A DNA stretch of 5,153 bases from Acholeplasmatales bacterium (GCA_003477305.1 DMTN01000010.1:8640-13792); one strand, 5' to 3'; numbered from the stretch's first letter, positions 1 through 5,153 are shown. Numbers and translations are program-made. The notes: generated by a model not told the origin, from the sequence alone.

Positions 1-1050
1 GAGATGGCTGAGTTTGAGATGGCGCAACCGCTTGGCGAGGCCGAACTCCTGAATCTGCGAGATCTTGCGGAAACTGTCTTCTTCGTTCGTTTTCGGCACG
101 AACGGCAGCCGGTCGAGCGCCTCCTGAAAACGGAAGTCTCCGCTTTCAGGTAAGGCAAAAGGGACGATCTGGTAGTCGTGCGTATACTTCAGGATGGAAT
201 CGCGGTAAGACGAATTGTTGCGGCGCTCGTTGGCGAGGCGGTCGAGATCGAGGTCGGCGAAGAGGGTCTTCGTATCGAGGCTCATGCCTTCCGATTCGGC
301 GATCATCATGCCGTTCACGGCAACCATGTTGTGGCCGGAGAAGACGGTTTCGGAGGTCGACTCGGAGGCGCCGGCGGAGACGTAGACGTAGACGCCGCAG
401 TTCTTCCGCGAGTGTTCGAGGACGGCGTTGCGGCGGATCGCCGCCTTGCCGAGGGTTTCATTGGAGGCGGAGATGTTGACGATCACGTTCGCACCGTTCA
501 CCGAGAGGAGATTGCCGGGGGAGATGGTCGCCCACATGTCTTCGCAGATTTCGATGCCGAAGCGGACTTTGCCCGCTTCGAAAATGAGATTACCAAAGGG
601 GACGCGCTGTCCGAGCAGGTTGATTTCACTCAGATGATCGGCGACGTCGAAGCCGGACTTGAACCAGCGCTTCTCATAATATTCCTTGGTGTTGGGAAGA
701 TAGAACTTCGGGACGACGCCGAGAATCTTCGCGTTTTGGAGGACGACGGCGACGTTCAGCACCATTTCGTTCACTTCCAGCGGCAGACCGCAGACGACGA
801 CGCCGTCGTAGGGGCTCGGCTGAAGACCGGCGAGCAGGACGCGGAGGCCTTCTTGGGCGTCGTCGAGCAACGCCTTCGAGAAAAACAGGTCGCCGCACGA
901 ATAGCCGGTGATCCCGAGTTCGGGGAAAACGGCGAGCGAACTTTCGTTGTGGTGGAGCGCCGCGAGCATCGCCGCGACGTTTTCCTTGGGGTTGCCCACA
1001 ACGACCGCGGGCGACACCAGGCTGGCTTTCAGAAATCCGTGTTTGTACAT
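1..1050 (-). CDS. nadE: Glutamine-dependent NAD+ synthetase, N-terminal part (partial, runs off left edge)
   Basis: The enzyme amidates nicotinate adenine dinucleotide to NAD+ in the cytoplasm, using ATP and ammonia released from glutamine. The first 350 codons are present. They form the nitrilase-type (CN hydrolase) glutaminase domain, residues about 5-275, and the linker into the synthetase domain. The catalytic triad of this family is visible: Glu44 in FPELGITGY, Lys115 in VVPKFYLPN and Cys169 in EICEDMW. The opening YKHGFLKAS and the overall layout match the long (Mycobacterium-type, about 650-680 aa) form, from general knowledge of that family. The ATP-binding SGGxDS motif should lie just beyond the left edge; the last visible residues, RLRHLKLSHL, fit the approach to it. 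The ATG at 1050 is preceded by AGGTGA four bases upstream. It lies 4 bp downstream of nadD, and the two form an operon. The family call is secure; the missing C-terminal half cannot be judged. Confidence 0.95.
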   Translation of the reverse strand, partial: MYKHGFLKASLVSPAVVVGNPKENVAAMLAALHHNESSLAVFPELGITGYSCGDLFFSKALLDDAQEGLRVLLAGLQPSPYDGVVVCGLPLEVNEMVLNVAVVLQNAKILGVVPKFYLPNTKEYYEKRWFKSGFDVADHLSEINLLGQRVPFGNLIFEAGKVRFGIEICEDMWATISPGNLLSVNGANVIVNISASNETLGKAAIRRNAVLEHSRKNCGVYVYVSAGASESTSETVFSGHNMVAVNGMMIAESEGMSLDTKTLFADLDLDRLANERRNNSSYRDSILKYTHDYQIVPFALPESGDFRFQEALDRLPFVPKTNEEDSFRKISQIQEFGLAKRLRHLKLSHL

Positions 1051-1054
1051 GGCG

Positions 1055-1060
1055 TCACCT
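1055..1060 (-). promoter_or_regulatory. nadE ribosome-binding site containing the nadD stop codon
   Basis: On the minus strand the sequence reads AGGTGA, then CGCC, then the nadE ATG. The last three bases of AGGTGA (1055-1057) are the nadD stop codon TGA. A ribosome ending nadD therefore stands on the nadE Shine-Dalgarno sequence, which is a typical arrangement for translational coupling (inference). The gap of 4 bases is short, but GGTGA matches the distal part of the anti-Shine-Dalgarno complement. Confidence 0.75.
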
Positions 1061-1627
1061 GTAGAGTTGATGGGTCTTGACGTAGTCGAGGACTTCGGGG
1101 GTGACCAGGGCCGGATCGAAGGTCTCGCGGAAAATCGTCGAAGCGACCGGGGAGTCGAAATCGGGGAGGACGATGAACGCCTCCTTATGGGCGGAGAGGA
1201 ACGGGTCGGCGTCGATGATCGCCGCAAGATCGAGACGGTCGCGGTTGATCACGACGAACCGGAATTCGGAAACGAGACCGTTCGCATTGATCCATTTATG
1301 AAATTTCGGGAGATTGTCGGCACCGATCACGAAGACGACCTTGCGGCCCGGATGGGATTCGCTGATGCGGACGAGCGACTGATAGGTGCCAAGATAGTCG
1401 GGATCGTCGAGTTCCATCGCGGAGACGGATACCTTCGGCATCCCTTTGATCATCGCCGTGAGCATCTGGAGGCGATGGAAGTTGCTCGCGAGCGAACGCT
1501 TCGTGTACTGGCTGCTGACGGGCAGGAAGATGAACTCCTGACAGTCGAGATGATGCATGACGTGTTCACATATCGCCTTGTGGGCGACGGTCGGGGGGTT
1601 GAAGGCACCGCCGAAAACTGCGATCAT
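1055..1627 (-). CDS. nadD: Nicotinate-nucleotide adenylyltransferase
   Basis: The enzyme transfers AMP from ATP to nicotinate mononucleotide, giving deamido-NAD, the substrate of the NadE encoded next. The 190 aa length is normal for bacterial NadD. It has the nucleotidyltransferase fold signatures: GGAFNPPTVAH at residues 6-16 (phosphate-binding G-x-F-x-P-x-x-x-x-H), IGADNLPKFHKW at 101-112 (the NadD GADN...W signature), and ASTIFR at 162-167, the ISSTxxR-like ATP-binding motif. In that last motif the first Ser is Ala162, a small deviation. The C-terminus VLDYVKTHQLYR is the usual NadD ending. The ATG at 1627 is preceded by GGAGTG with a 7-base gap. This is the first gene of a two-gene operon with nadE, divergent from the M42 peptidase gene. 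In many Bacillota nadD instead sits next to yqeK and rsfS; here those are not adjacent downstream. Confidence 0.95.
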   Translation of the reverse strand: MIAVFGGAFNPPTVAHKAICEHVMHHLDCQEFIFLPVSSQYTKRSLASNFHRLQMLTAMIKGMPKVSVSAMELDDPDYLGTYQSLVRISESHPGRKVVFVIGADNLPKFHKWINANGLVSEFRFVVINRDRLDLAAIIDADPFLSAHKEAFIVLPDFDSPVASTIFRETFDPALVTPEVLDYVKTHQLYR

Positions 1628-1634
1628 GGCAAAT

Positions 1635-1643
1635 CACTCCTTT
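1635..1643 (-). promoter_or_regulatory. nadD ribosome-binding site
   Basis: The minus strand reads AAAGGAGTG, followed by a 7-base gap to the nadD ATG (1625-1627). This is a strong Shine-Dalgarno sequence and it fixes the start. It lies immediately downstream of a small perfect hairpin (1646-1660). Confidence 0.8.
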
Positions 1644-1645
1644 GA

Positions 1646-1660
1646 TTCCGGTATCCGGAA
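1646..1660 (-). repeat. Perfect inverted repeat / hairpin in nadD leader
   Basis: TTCCGG and CCGGAA (6 bp each) flank a 3-base spacer and form a GC-rich stem just upstream of the nadD ribosome-binding site, inside the predicted 5' leader. It has no following U-tract in the nadD direction, so it is not an intrinsic terminator. It could be an mRNA hairpin or a protein operator. I do not recognise it as a site for a known NAD regulator such as NrtR or NiaR. Confidence 0.6.
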
Positions 1661-1678
1661 GGAACTGTTTACTCTATC

Positions 1679-1708
1679 ATTTTAACATATTGAAAACCCA
1701 AATGAAAG
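1679..1708 (-). promoter_or_regulatory. Predicted nadD-nadE promoter (extended -10)
   Basis: On the minus strand TAAAAT (1684-1679) is preceded by TG plus one base (1687-1685), giving an extended -10, TGTTAAAAT. A weak -35-like CTTTCA lies at 1708-1703 with an 18-base spacer; an extended -10 tolerates a poor -35. Transcription would begin near 1672, giving a leader of about 45 nt that contains the hairpin and the ribosome-binding site. This is a prediction from sequence only. Confidence 0.55.
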
Positions 1709-1711
1709 AAG

Positions 1712-1741
1712 TTATCACAGGAAGCCGGAGCGTGATATAAT
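1712..1741 (+). promoter_or_regulatory. Predicted promoter of the M42 peptidase gene (extended -10)
   Basis: A perfect -10 TATAAT at 1736-1741 is preceded by TG plus one base (1733-1735). A -35-like TTATCA (1712-1717) lies 18 bases upstream. Transcription would start at about 1747-1749, only about 12 bases before the preferred start ATG. The inverted repeat TATCAC...GTGATA (1713-1718, 1732-1737) overlaps both promoter elements. Confidence 0.7.
1713..1737. repeat. Inverted repeat over the peptidase promoter, possible operator
   Basis: TATCAC (1713-1718) and GTGATA (1732-1737) are exact reverse complements separated by 13 bases. Their centres are 19 bp apart, close to two helical turns. The left half overlaps the -35 and the right half overlaps the extended -10. 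This geometry would suit a dimeric repressor, but a 6-bp dyad in a promoter can arise by chance. Confidence 0.35.
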
Positions 1742-1749
1742 ACTCTTTG

Positions 1750-1755
1750 GGTGAT
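1750..1755 (+). promoter_or_regulatory. Ribosome-binding site of the peptidase gene, decides the start
   Basis: GGTGAT matches the 3' portion of the canonical AGGAGGTGAT complement and precedes the ATG at 1760 by 4 bases. It favours ATG 1760 over the in-frame GTG 1751 and ATG 1754, which overlap it and have no Shine-Dalgarno sequence of their own. It is weak compared with the sites of nadD and the CotH-like gene. Confidence 0.5.
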
Positions 1756-1759
1756 GACT

Positions 1760-2791
1760 ATGAATCCATTTGAACCGACCGTATCCACCATCGTCGAATT
1801 CGCCAAAAAACTGCTTGCGATTCCCTCGCCGTCGGGGTATACCCGCGAGGCGATCGCTTTCGTCGAAGCTGAAACCGCTCGCCTCGGATATGCTTCCGAA
1901 CGCACCAAAAAGGGCAATCTCGTCGTCAGCGTTCCCGGACGCACCGGCGAAGTCCTCGGGCTTTCCGGCCATGTCGACACGCTCGGCGCGATGGTCCGTT
2001 CGATCGCTTCGGACGGGACCCTCCGCTTCACGCCGATCGGCGGTCCGCAATGGCCGACGCTGGATGGCGAGTATTGCTCCGTCCGCACCCGTGCGGGCGT
2101 TCTCCTGACGGGAACGATTCTCTCGACGTCCCCTTCTTCCCACGTCTACAAGGACGCGCACACGATCGAGCGCACGCCGGACAAGATGATGATCCGCCTC
2201 GATGCGATCGTGTCGAACAAGGCCGACGTCGAAAAGCTCGGCGTCGAAAACGGCGATTTCGTCTTCATCGATCCGAAGACGGTTTATACCGAGAGCGGCT
2301 TTCTGAAGAGCCGTTTCCTCGACGACAAGGCCTCGGTCGCAATCCTCCTCGGCTTCCTCCGCCATTTGAAAGAACACGGACTGACGCCGCGTCAGACGCT
2401 CAAGATCATCGTATCGACCTATGAGGAAGTCGGCCACGGCGCCGCCTGGATCCCGCCGGTCGACGAACTGATCGCCGTCGACATGGGCTGCATCGGCGAA
2501 GACCTCGCCTGCACCGAACGGATGGTCTCCGTTTGTTGCAAGGATTCCTCCGGTCCTTATGACGATCTGATCACTTCCAAGCTGGTCGCGCTCGCCAAGC
2601 AGCACGGCCTGGCTTACGCCGCCGACATCTATCCGATGTACGGCTCCGACGTCTCCGCCGCCCTGCGCGGGGGACAGGACTTGCGCGGCGGCTTGATCGG
2701 CCCCGGCGTCCACGCCTCGCACGGGATGGAGCGCACCCATCGGGATGCGCTCGAGAATACCCTGAAACTCCTTCTGCTCTATACCGAATGA
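1760..2791 (+). CDS. M42-family metallo-aminopeptidase (glutamyl aminopeptidase / YsdC-FrvX type)
   Basis: This is a probable cytosolic aminopeptidase that trims N-terminal residues from short peptides. M42 enzymes use two metal ions and often form tetrahedral dodecamers (family knowledge). From the ATG at 1760 the protein has 343 aa, typical of M42. Counted from that start, the expected ligands are visible: His71 and Asp73 in SGHVDTLG, an Asp in FLDDKAS (188-189), the catalytic and metal-binding Glu pair in STYEEVGHG (222-223), Asp241 in AVDMG, and a His in VHASHGMERTH (318 or 321, the latter preferred). There is no signal peptide or membrane segment. In-frame GTG 1751 and ATG 1754 would add 2-3 residues. 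It is a single-gene unit with its own promoter and terminator, divergent from nadD. The exact subfamily and substrate preference cannot be read from the sequence, so no gene symbol is given. Confidence 0.93.
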   Translation: MNPFEPTVSTIVEFAKKLLAIPSPSGYTREAIAFVEAETARLGYASERTKKGNLVVSVPGRTGEVLGLSGHVDTLGAMVRSIASDGTLRFTPIGGPQWPTLDGEYCSVRTRAGVLLTGTILSTSPSSHVYKDAHTIERTPDKMMIRLDAIVSNKADVEKLGVENGDFVFIDPKTVYTESGFLKSRFLDDKASVAILLGFLRHLKEHGLTPRQTLKIIVSTYEEVGHGAAWIPPVDELIAVDMGCIGEDLACTERMVSVCCKDSSGPYDDLITSKLVALAKQHGLAYAADIYPMYGSDVSAALRGGQDLRGGLIGPGVHASHGMERTHRDALENTLKLLLLYTE

Positions 2792-2807
2792 GCATCATCC
2801 GAACAAT

Positions 2808-2843
2808 AGACGGATTCCGCGAGAGGAATCCGTCTTTTCTTTT
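2808..2843 (+). terminator. Intrinsic terminator of the peptidase gene
   Basis: An 11-bp perfect stem, AGACGGATTCC (2808-2818) with GGAATCCGTCT (2825-2835), closes a 6-base loop GCGAGA and runs into TTTTCTTTT (2835-2843). It begins 17 bases after the peptidase stop codon. On the opposite strand the stem is not followed by a clean U-tract, so it acts mainly on plus-strand transcription. Confidence 0.92.
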
Positions 2844-2916
2844 CGAGCCGCATTCTTCGGTGATACGATCCCGGTCCTCGACGGCGCCGTGTACAGCGAT
2901 ACCTTGGGATTTGAAA
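2844..2916. other. Convergent intergenic stretch with no recognised content
   Basis: These 73 bases separate the terminators of the convergent peptidase and CotH-like transcription units. I see no plausible gene, promoter or strong repeat in them. Confidence 0.6.
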
Positions 2917-2950
2917 CCAAAAGAAAACGCCTGCCGCGGGGCAAGCGTCT
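2917..2950 (-). terminator. Intrinsic terminator of the CotH-like operon
   Basis: On the minus strand, directly after the stop codon, ACGCTTGC pairs with GCAGGCGT (one G-U pair; plus-strand 2941-2948 and 2927-2934) around a 6-base loop CCCGCG. The stem can be extended by two flanking pairs (one of them G-U), and the structure runs into TTTTCTTTT (2927-2919). It lies within a few bases of the TGA at 2951-2953. Confidence 0.85.
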
Positions 2951-4408
2951 TCACTCGGATGGGGCGGCGGCGATCTTCGTCATCACCTGATTGGCTTTTT
3001 CGGTGAAATACCATTCGGAATTGCGCAGGTCGAAGAGTTGGTTGCCGAGATGGTTTTCGGCGATCAACGTCGCTTCGTAGAGCGATTTGGCCACCGTGTA
3101 TTCGGCGTTGAAGGTCTCGAATCCGAAATACAGCGTCGTAAACTCCGCGAGATAATCGAGATACAAGGTCCGGTTCGCCGGAATCGCAAGGACGTTTTCG
3201 ACCAGCGGATTGGCCGCGTCGGTCGATGGGAAGAGGTCGTAATAGACGCCGTGGTTGTCAGACAGATCCTGATGCTTTCCGACCCCGAGGGAGCTGTCGA
3301 GATCAAACGGAATCATATAGGCAGGACCGTCGTAAACATTGAAGTACAGGTAGTAGTTGTTCAGATTGAAACGAAAATCGTCCGTGTTGCCGATCAGAAA
3401 CCCCATCGCCAGGTAGCGGAGGAAGGCGTCGACGTCGAGGACGGCGGCGATGTCCGCAGAAAACGCGTCGCCGTGGATGGTATCGATGAGCGATGCGAGG
3501 GCGTCATGCGTCGTGCGCGTGCCGTCGTTGGTATTGTTTTTGAGGGCGTAGCTGAACCGGACGTTTTCGGCGTTGCGGTTGATACCGGCCTTCGCGATGA
3601 AGTCGAGGCCGAGATCGGCGATGCCGGAAGTATCGGTGCATTTGTAGAGGTCGCCGTACTGGCGGGCGATGTCGCCGTCGAAATGGCGCTTGAGGAAATT
3701 CTGGTCGATCGGCTCGATGTAGGTATAGAAACCGTAGGGAATCGTTTCGTCGCCCACCTGGAAGTAGACGAGACCATAGGATGCATTCGACAAATCGAGG
3801 CCGGCGCGGCGATAAAGTTTATAGGCGTACGATTCGGAGATCATCGCCTCGTCGATTTCGCCGCCGACGGTCTTGCAAAACTCGAAGTTGAGCTGGTCGA
3901 GGTTGAACGCTTCGCGATCGGAGAGCACGGAGTATTCGTTGGTATTGGCGGCATAGTCGAAGGTGGCGTTGAACTGGAGCTGGAAGGAAGTCTGATGCCA
4001 GATTTCGCGGCCGCGCCAGTCGATCGTCATCGGCAGGTTCCGGGACGTATTGGATTTCGTGCGGAACCCGACCTCACGGAGCGTGAAGGAGGTTCCTTCG
4101 CCGTCCGCGTAGACGATGTCGACTTTTTGCATCGTGTTGTCCTGATAGGTACCGTATTGTTCGAAGTAGGCGAGCATGTCGGCGAGGAGCGCGTCGAAGG
4201 ATGCTTCGGTGAAGACGACGGTGATCGATTTGGCGAGCGATTCGTCGAAAAGCCGGTCATAGTCGGCCTTCTGCTTTCGGCTGTTGGCGAGCCGGACGAT
4301 CGAATCGTAGCCGGAAGCCGACGTTTCGACGTTATACCAGGCGAGTCCGCCGATCGCCCCGAACAGAAGGGCGAGCAGGATGATGCGTTTCAACCAGAGA
4401 CGGAGCAT
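2951..4408 (-). CDS. CotH-like kinase-family protein, membrane-anchored or secreted
   Basis: This is a complete 485-aa CotH-family protein. CotH of Bacillus subtilis is an atypical protein kinase that phosphorylates spore coat proteins; many homologues are extracellular with unknown substrates. Residues 1-8 are basic (MLRLWLKR) and about 9-25 are hydrophobic, indicating a signal anchor or signal peptide, so the rest lies outside the cytoplasm. Family motifs in order: GFRTKSNTSRNLPM (114-127), resembling the CotH G-x-R-x-(K/R)-(G/S)-N-x-S segment; YGFYTYIEPIDQNFLKRHF (225-243); LDVDAFLRYLAM (324-335); GNTDDFRFNLNNYYLYF (340-356) and IPFDLDSSLGVG (366-377), which hold the Asp/Asn residues proposed to bind metal and ATP. 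An upstream in-frame ATG at 4495 would overlap the preceding gene and spoil the N-terminal segment. The ATG at 4408 has a strong AAAGGAGG seven bases before it. The gene follows its paralogue after 31 bp, probably in one operon. The substrate is unknown. Confidence 0.9.
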   Translation of the reverse strand: MLRLWLKRIILLALLFGAIGGLAWYNVETSASGYDSIVRLANSRKQKADYDRLFDESLAKSITVVFTEASFDALLADMLAYFEQYGTYQDNTMQKVDIVYADGEGTSFTLREVGFRTKSNTSRNLPMTIDWRGREIWHQTSFQLQFNATFDYAANTNEYSVLSDREAFNLDQLNFEFCKTVGGEIDEAMISESYAYKLYRRAGLDLSNASYGLVYFQVGDETIPYGFYTYIEPIDQNFLKRHFDGDIARQYGDLYKCTDTSGIADLGLDFIAKAGINRNAENVRFSYALKNNTNDGTRTTHDALASLIDTIHGDAFSADIAAVLDVDAFLRYLAMGFLIGNTDDFRFNLNNYYLYFNVYDGPAYMIPFDLDSSLGVGKHQDLSDNHGVYYDLFPSTDAANPLVENVLAIPANRTLYLDYLAEFTTLYFGFETFNAEYTVAKSLYEATLIAENHLGNQLFDLRNSEWYFTEKANQVMTKIAAAPSE

Positions 4409-4415
4409 ATCCTCC

Positions 4416-4423
4416 CCTCCTTT
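4416..4423 (-). promoter_or_regulatory. Ribosome-binding site fixing the CotH-like start at 4408
   Basis: The minus strand reads AAAGGAGG at 4423-4416, with a 7-base gap to the ATG at 4408-4406. This near-perfect Shine-Dalgarno sequence, placed between the upstream stop codon (4440-4442) and the ATG, rules out the longer in-frame start at 4495. Confidence 0.9.
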
Positions 4424-4439
4424 CGGTAACCGGGTCGAA

Positions 4440-5153
4440 TCAGTGGGTACGGTGATAGTCGACGCTGGCGCGGACGAAGGAAGCCTTCTGCGCATAATAG
4501 TCTTCCGCGGTCATCATGTCATGACTCATCCAGCTCTCCGGGATCCAGCGGTCCTCGAGCGAGAAGTAGCGGACACCGAGATGCGATTGCTGATTGAGTT
4601 CGTCTTGGTAAAGGGCGCGGGCGGTCAAGAACTCCGAGCGGAACTCGAGATAGTCGAAGATGCCGTCGTCGGGATCGGTATACTGATACAGATAGTTTTC
4701 ATACGTCGTCTGATAGTCCTCGTACTGGAGGACGTTGACGACGAGCGGGAGGTCGGCGGTGGTGAACCAACTCTGTGCGGTCCGCTGATAGTAGATATCC
4801 ATGTTGACCAGATAAGAAAGGTCCGAACTCTGGTCGCCGAACGGGTTCCAGCCGATGCCGAGGCATTGGTCGTTGTCGTAAGGGATGTAGACGGCCTTGC
4901 CTTCGTAGAAAAAGATGTAGTAGTTGTTGGCGTCGTTGCGGTAGTCGTCGGGGTTTCCGACGAGGAAGGCGACCGCCAACGCCTTCAGCCACGAATCGAC
5001 GTCCAGCGTCGATTCGAGGACGTTCTTGTAGTTGGCGACGGAGGTATCGTTCAAGTGCTCCATGAACGAAAGCATCGAAGAGAAGTCGGAGGTCGCCTTG
5101 TTGGTTTTCAACTGATAGTCCATCCGGTATCCGAGGTTGTAGTCGGAAACGCC
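4440..5153 (-). CDS. CotH-like protein, C-terminal part (partial, runs off right edge)
   Basis: The reading frame is open from the right edge to TGA at 4440-4442, giving the last 237 residues of a CotH-family protein. Numbered from the edge, the conserved core is LDVDSWLKALAVAFLVGNPDDYRNDANNYYIFF (50-82, read in pieces LDVDSW, GNPDDYRND, NNYYIFF) followed by IPYDNDQCLGIG (90-101). These align with the GNTDDFR and IPFDLDSSLGVG segments of the next gene. Further matches are LVVNVLQ (137-143) with LVENVLA and the HLG near 191-193 with HLG in the paralogue. The metal-site-like D-x-D is DND here and DLD in the neighbour. The tail is longer than in the paralogue and rich in Tyr and Trp. The internal ATG at 5123 is unlikely to be the start, because open frame and plausible homology continue through it to the edge. 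The N-terminus, signal sequence and promoter lie outside the window. Its substrate is unknown; an extracytoplasmic location is inferred from the paralogue. Confidence 0.88.
   Translation of the reverse strand, partial: GVSDYNLGYRMDYQLKTNKATSDFSSMLSFMEHLNDTSVANYKNVLESTLDVDSWLKALAVAFLVGNPDDYRNDANNYYIFFYEGKAVYIPYDNDQCLGIGWNPFGDQSSDLSYLVNMDIYYQRTAQSWFTTADLPLVVNVLQYEDYQTTYENYLYQYTDPDDGIFDYLEFRSEFLTARALYQDELNQQSHLGVRYFSLEDRWIPESWMSHDMMTAEDYYAQKASFVRASVDYHRTH

Noticed and set aside
178..1080. A 300-codon plus-strand open frame antisense to nadE
   Set aside because: The minus strand encodes NadE with its full Glu-Lys-Cys triad. The antisense product is low-complexity and resembles no family I know.
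908..1645. A 245-codon plus-strand open frame antisense to nadD
   Set aside because: NadD on the minus strand has all family signatures and a proper ribosome-binding site. This frame is a shadow of biased codon use.
1628..1759. Riboswitch in the divergent region
   Set aside because: The predicted leaders (about 45 and 12 nt) are too short for any riboswitch class I know. Only a 6-bp hairpin is present.
1715..2740. A 341-codon minus-strand open frame antisense to the M42 peptidase
   Set aside because: The plus strand has the complete M42 metal-site set, a promoter and a terminator. The antisense frame would also run through the divergent promoter region.
2571..3014. A minus-strand open frame spanning the convergent intergenic region
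   Set aside because: It crosses both terminators and overlaps two well-supported genes. Its product is Arg-rich and without any recognisable motif.
3038..4429. A 463-codon open frame on the plus strand antisense to the CotH-like gene
   Set aside because: It covers the opposite strand of a gene with clear CotH motifs, a strong ribosome-binding site and a terminator. Its protein is a monotonous run of Val, Glu, Asp, Arg and Gly, as expected from the complement of GC-rich codons.
4409..4439. Promoter or terminator between the two CotH-like genes
   Set aside because: The 31 bp hold little beyond a ribosome-binding site and a very short imperfect dyad without a U-tract. No -10/-35 pair is visible.
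4409..4495. Longer N-terminus of the CotH-like protein from the ATG at 4495
   Set aside because: It would overlap the end of the upstream gene by over 50 bp and put a Pro/Ser/Thr-rich stretch ahead of the membrane segment. The ATG at 4408 has a strong Shine-Dalgarno sequence.

Overview
This window (roughly 58-60% GC by eye) holds five protein genes in two minus-strand blocks and one plus-strand gene between them. No rRNA, tRNA, CRISPR array or mobile element is visible. The regulatory signals are Bacillota-like: strong purine-rich Shine-Dalgarno sequences, extended -10 promoters, and compact U-tract terminators. CotH-family proteins also fit. I infer a GC-rich member of Bacillota, perhaps one of the Bacilli/Tenericutes-related lineages, but I cannot name a genus. 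All four visible stop codons are TGA, so the Mycoplasma code, which reads TGA as Trp, does not apply.

Left block (1-1627, minus strand): nadD (nicotinate-nucleotide adenylyltransferase) is followed after 4 bp by the first 350 codons of nadE (glutamine-dependent NAD+ synthetase), which runs off the left edge. Together they carry out the last two steps of NAD+ synthesis, NaMN to NaAD to NAD+. The nadD stop codon lies inside the nadE ribosome-binding site, so translation is probably coupled.

Divergent control region (1628-1759): this AT-richer stretch carries two back-to-back promoters, each with an extended -10 (TGnTAAAAT for nadD, TGnTATAAT for the peptidase). There is a small perfect hairpin in the nadD leader and an inverted repeat straddling the peptidase promoter. 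The peptidase mRNA leader appears to be only about 12 nt.

Middle gene (1760-2791, plus strand): an M42-family metallo-aminopeptidase with all expected metal ligands, closed by a strong intrinsic terminator. From 2792 to 2950 there are only two convergently arranged terminators and about 70 bp of sequence with nothing recognisable.

Right block (2917-5153, minus strand): two tandem CotH-like genes, probably one operon. The upstream one is cut by the right edge, and only its C-terminal 237 residues are present. The downstream one is complete (485 aa) with an N-terminal membrane segment, so the predicted kinase-like domain lies outside the cytoplasm. The two are diverged paralogues. This pair is the least understood part of the window. 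Nothing here amounts to a demonstrable new system.
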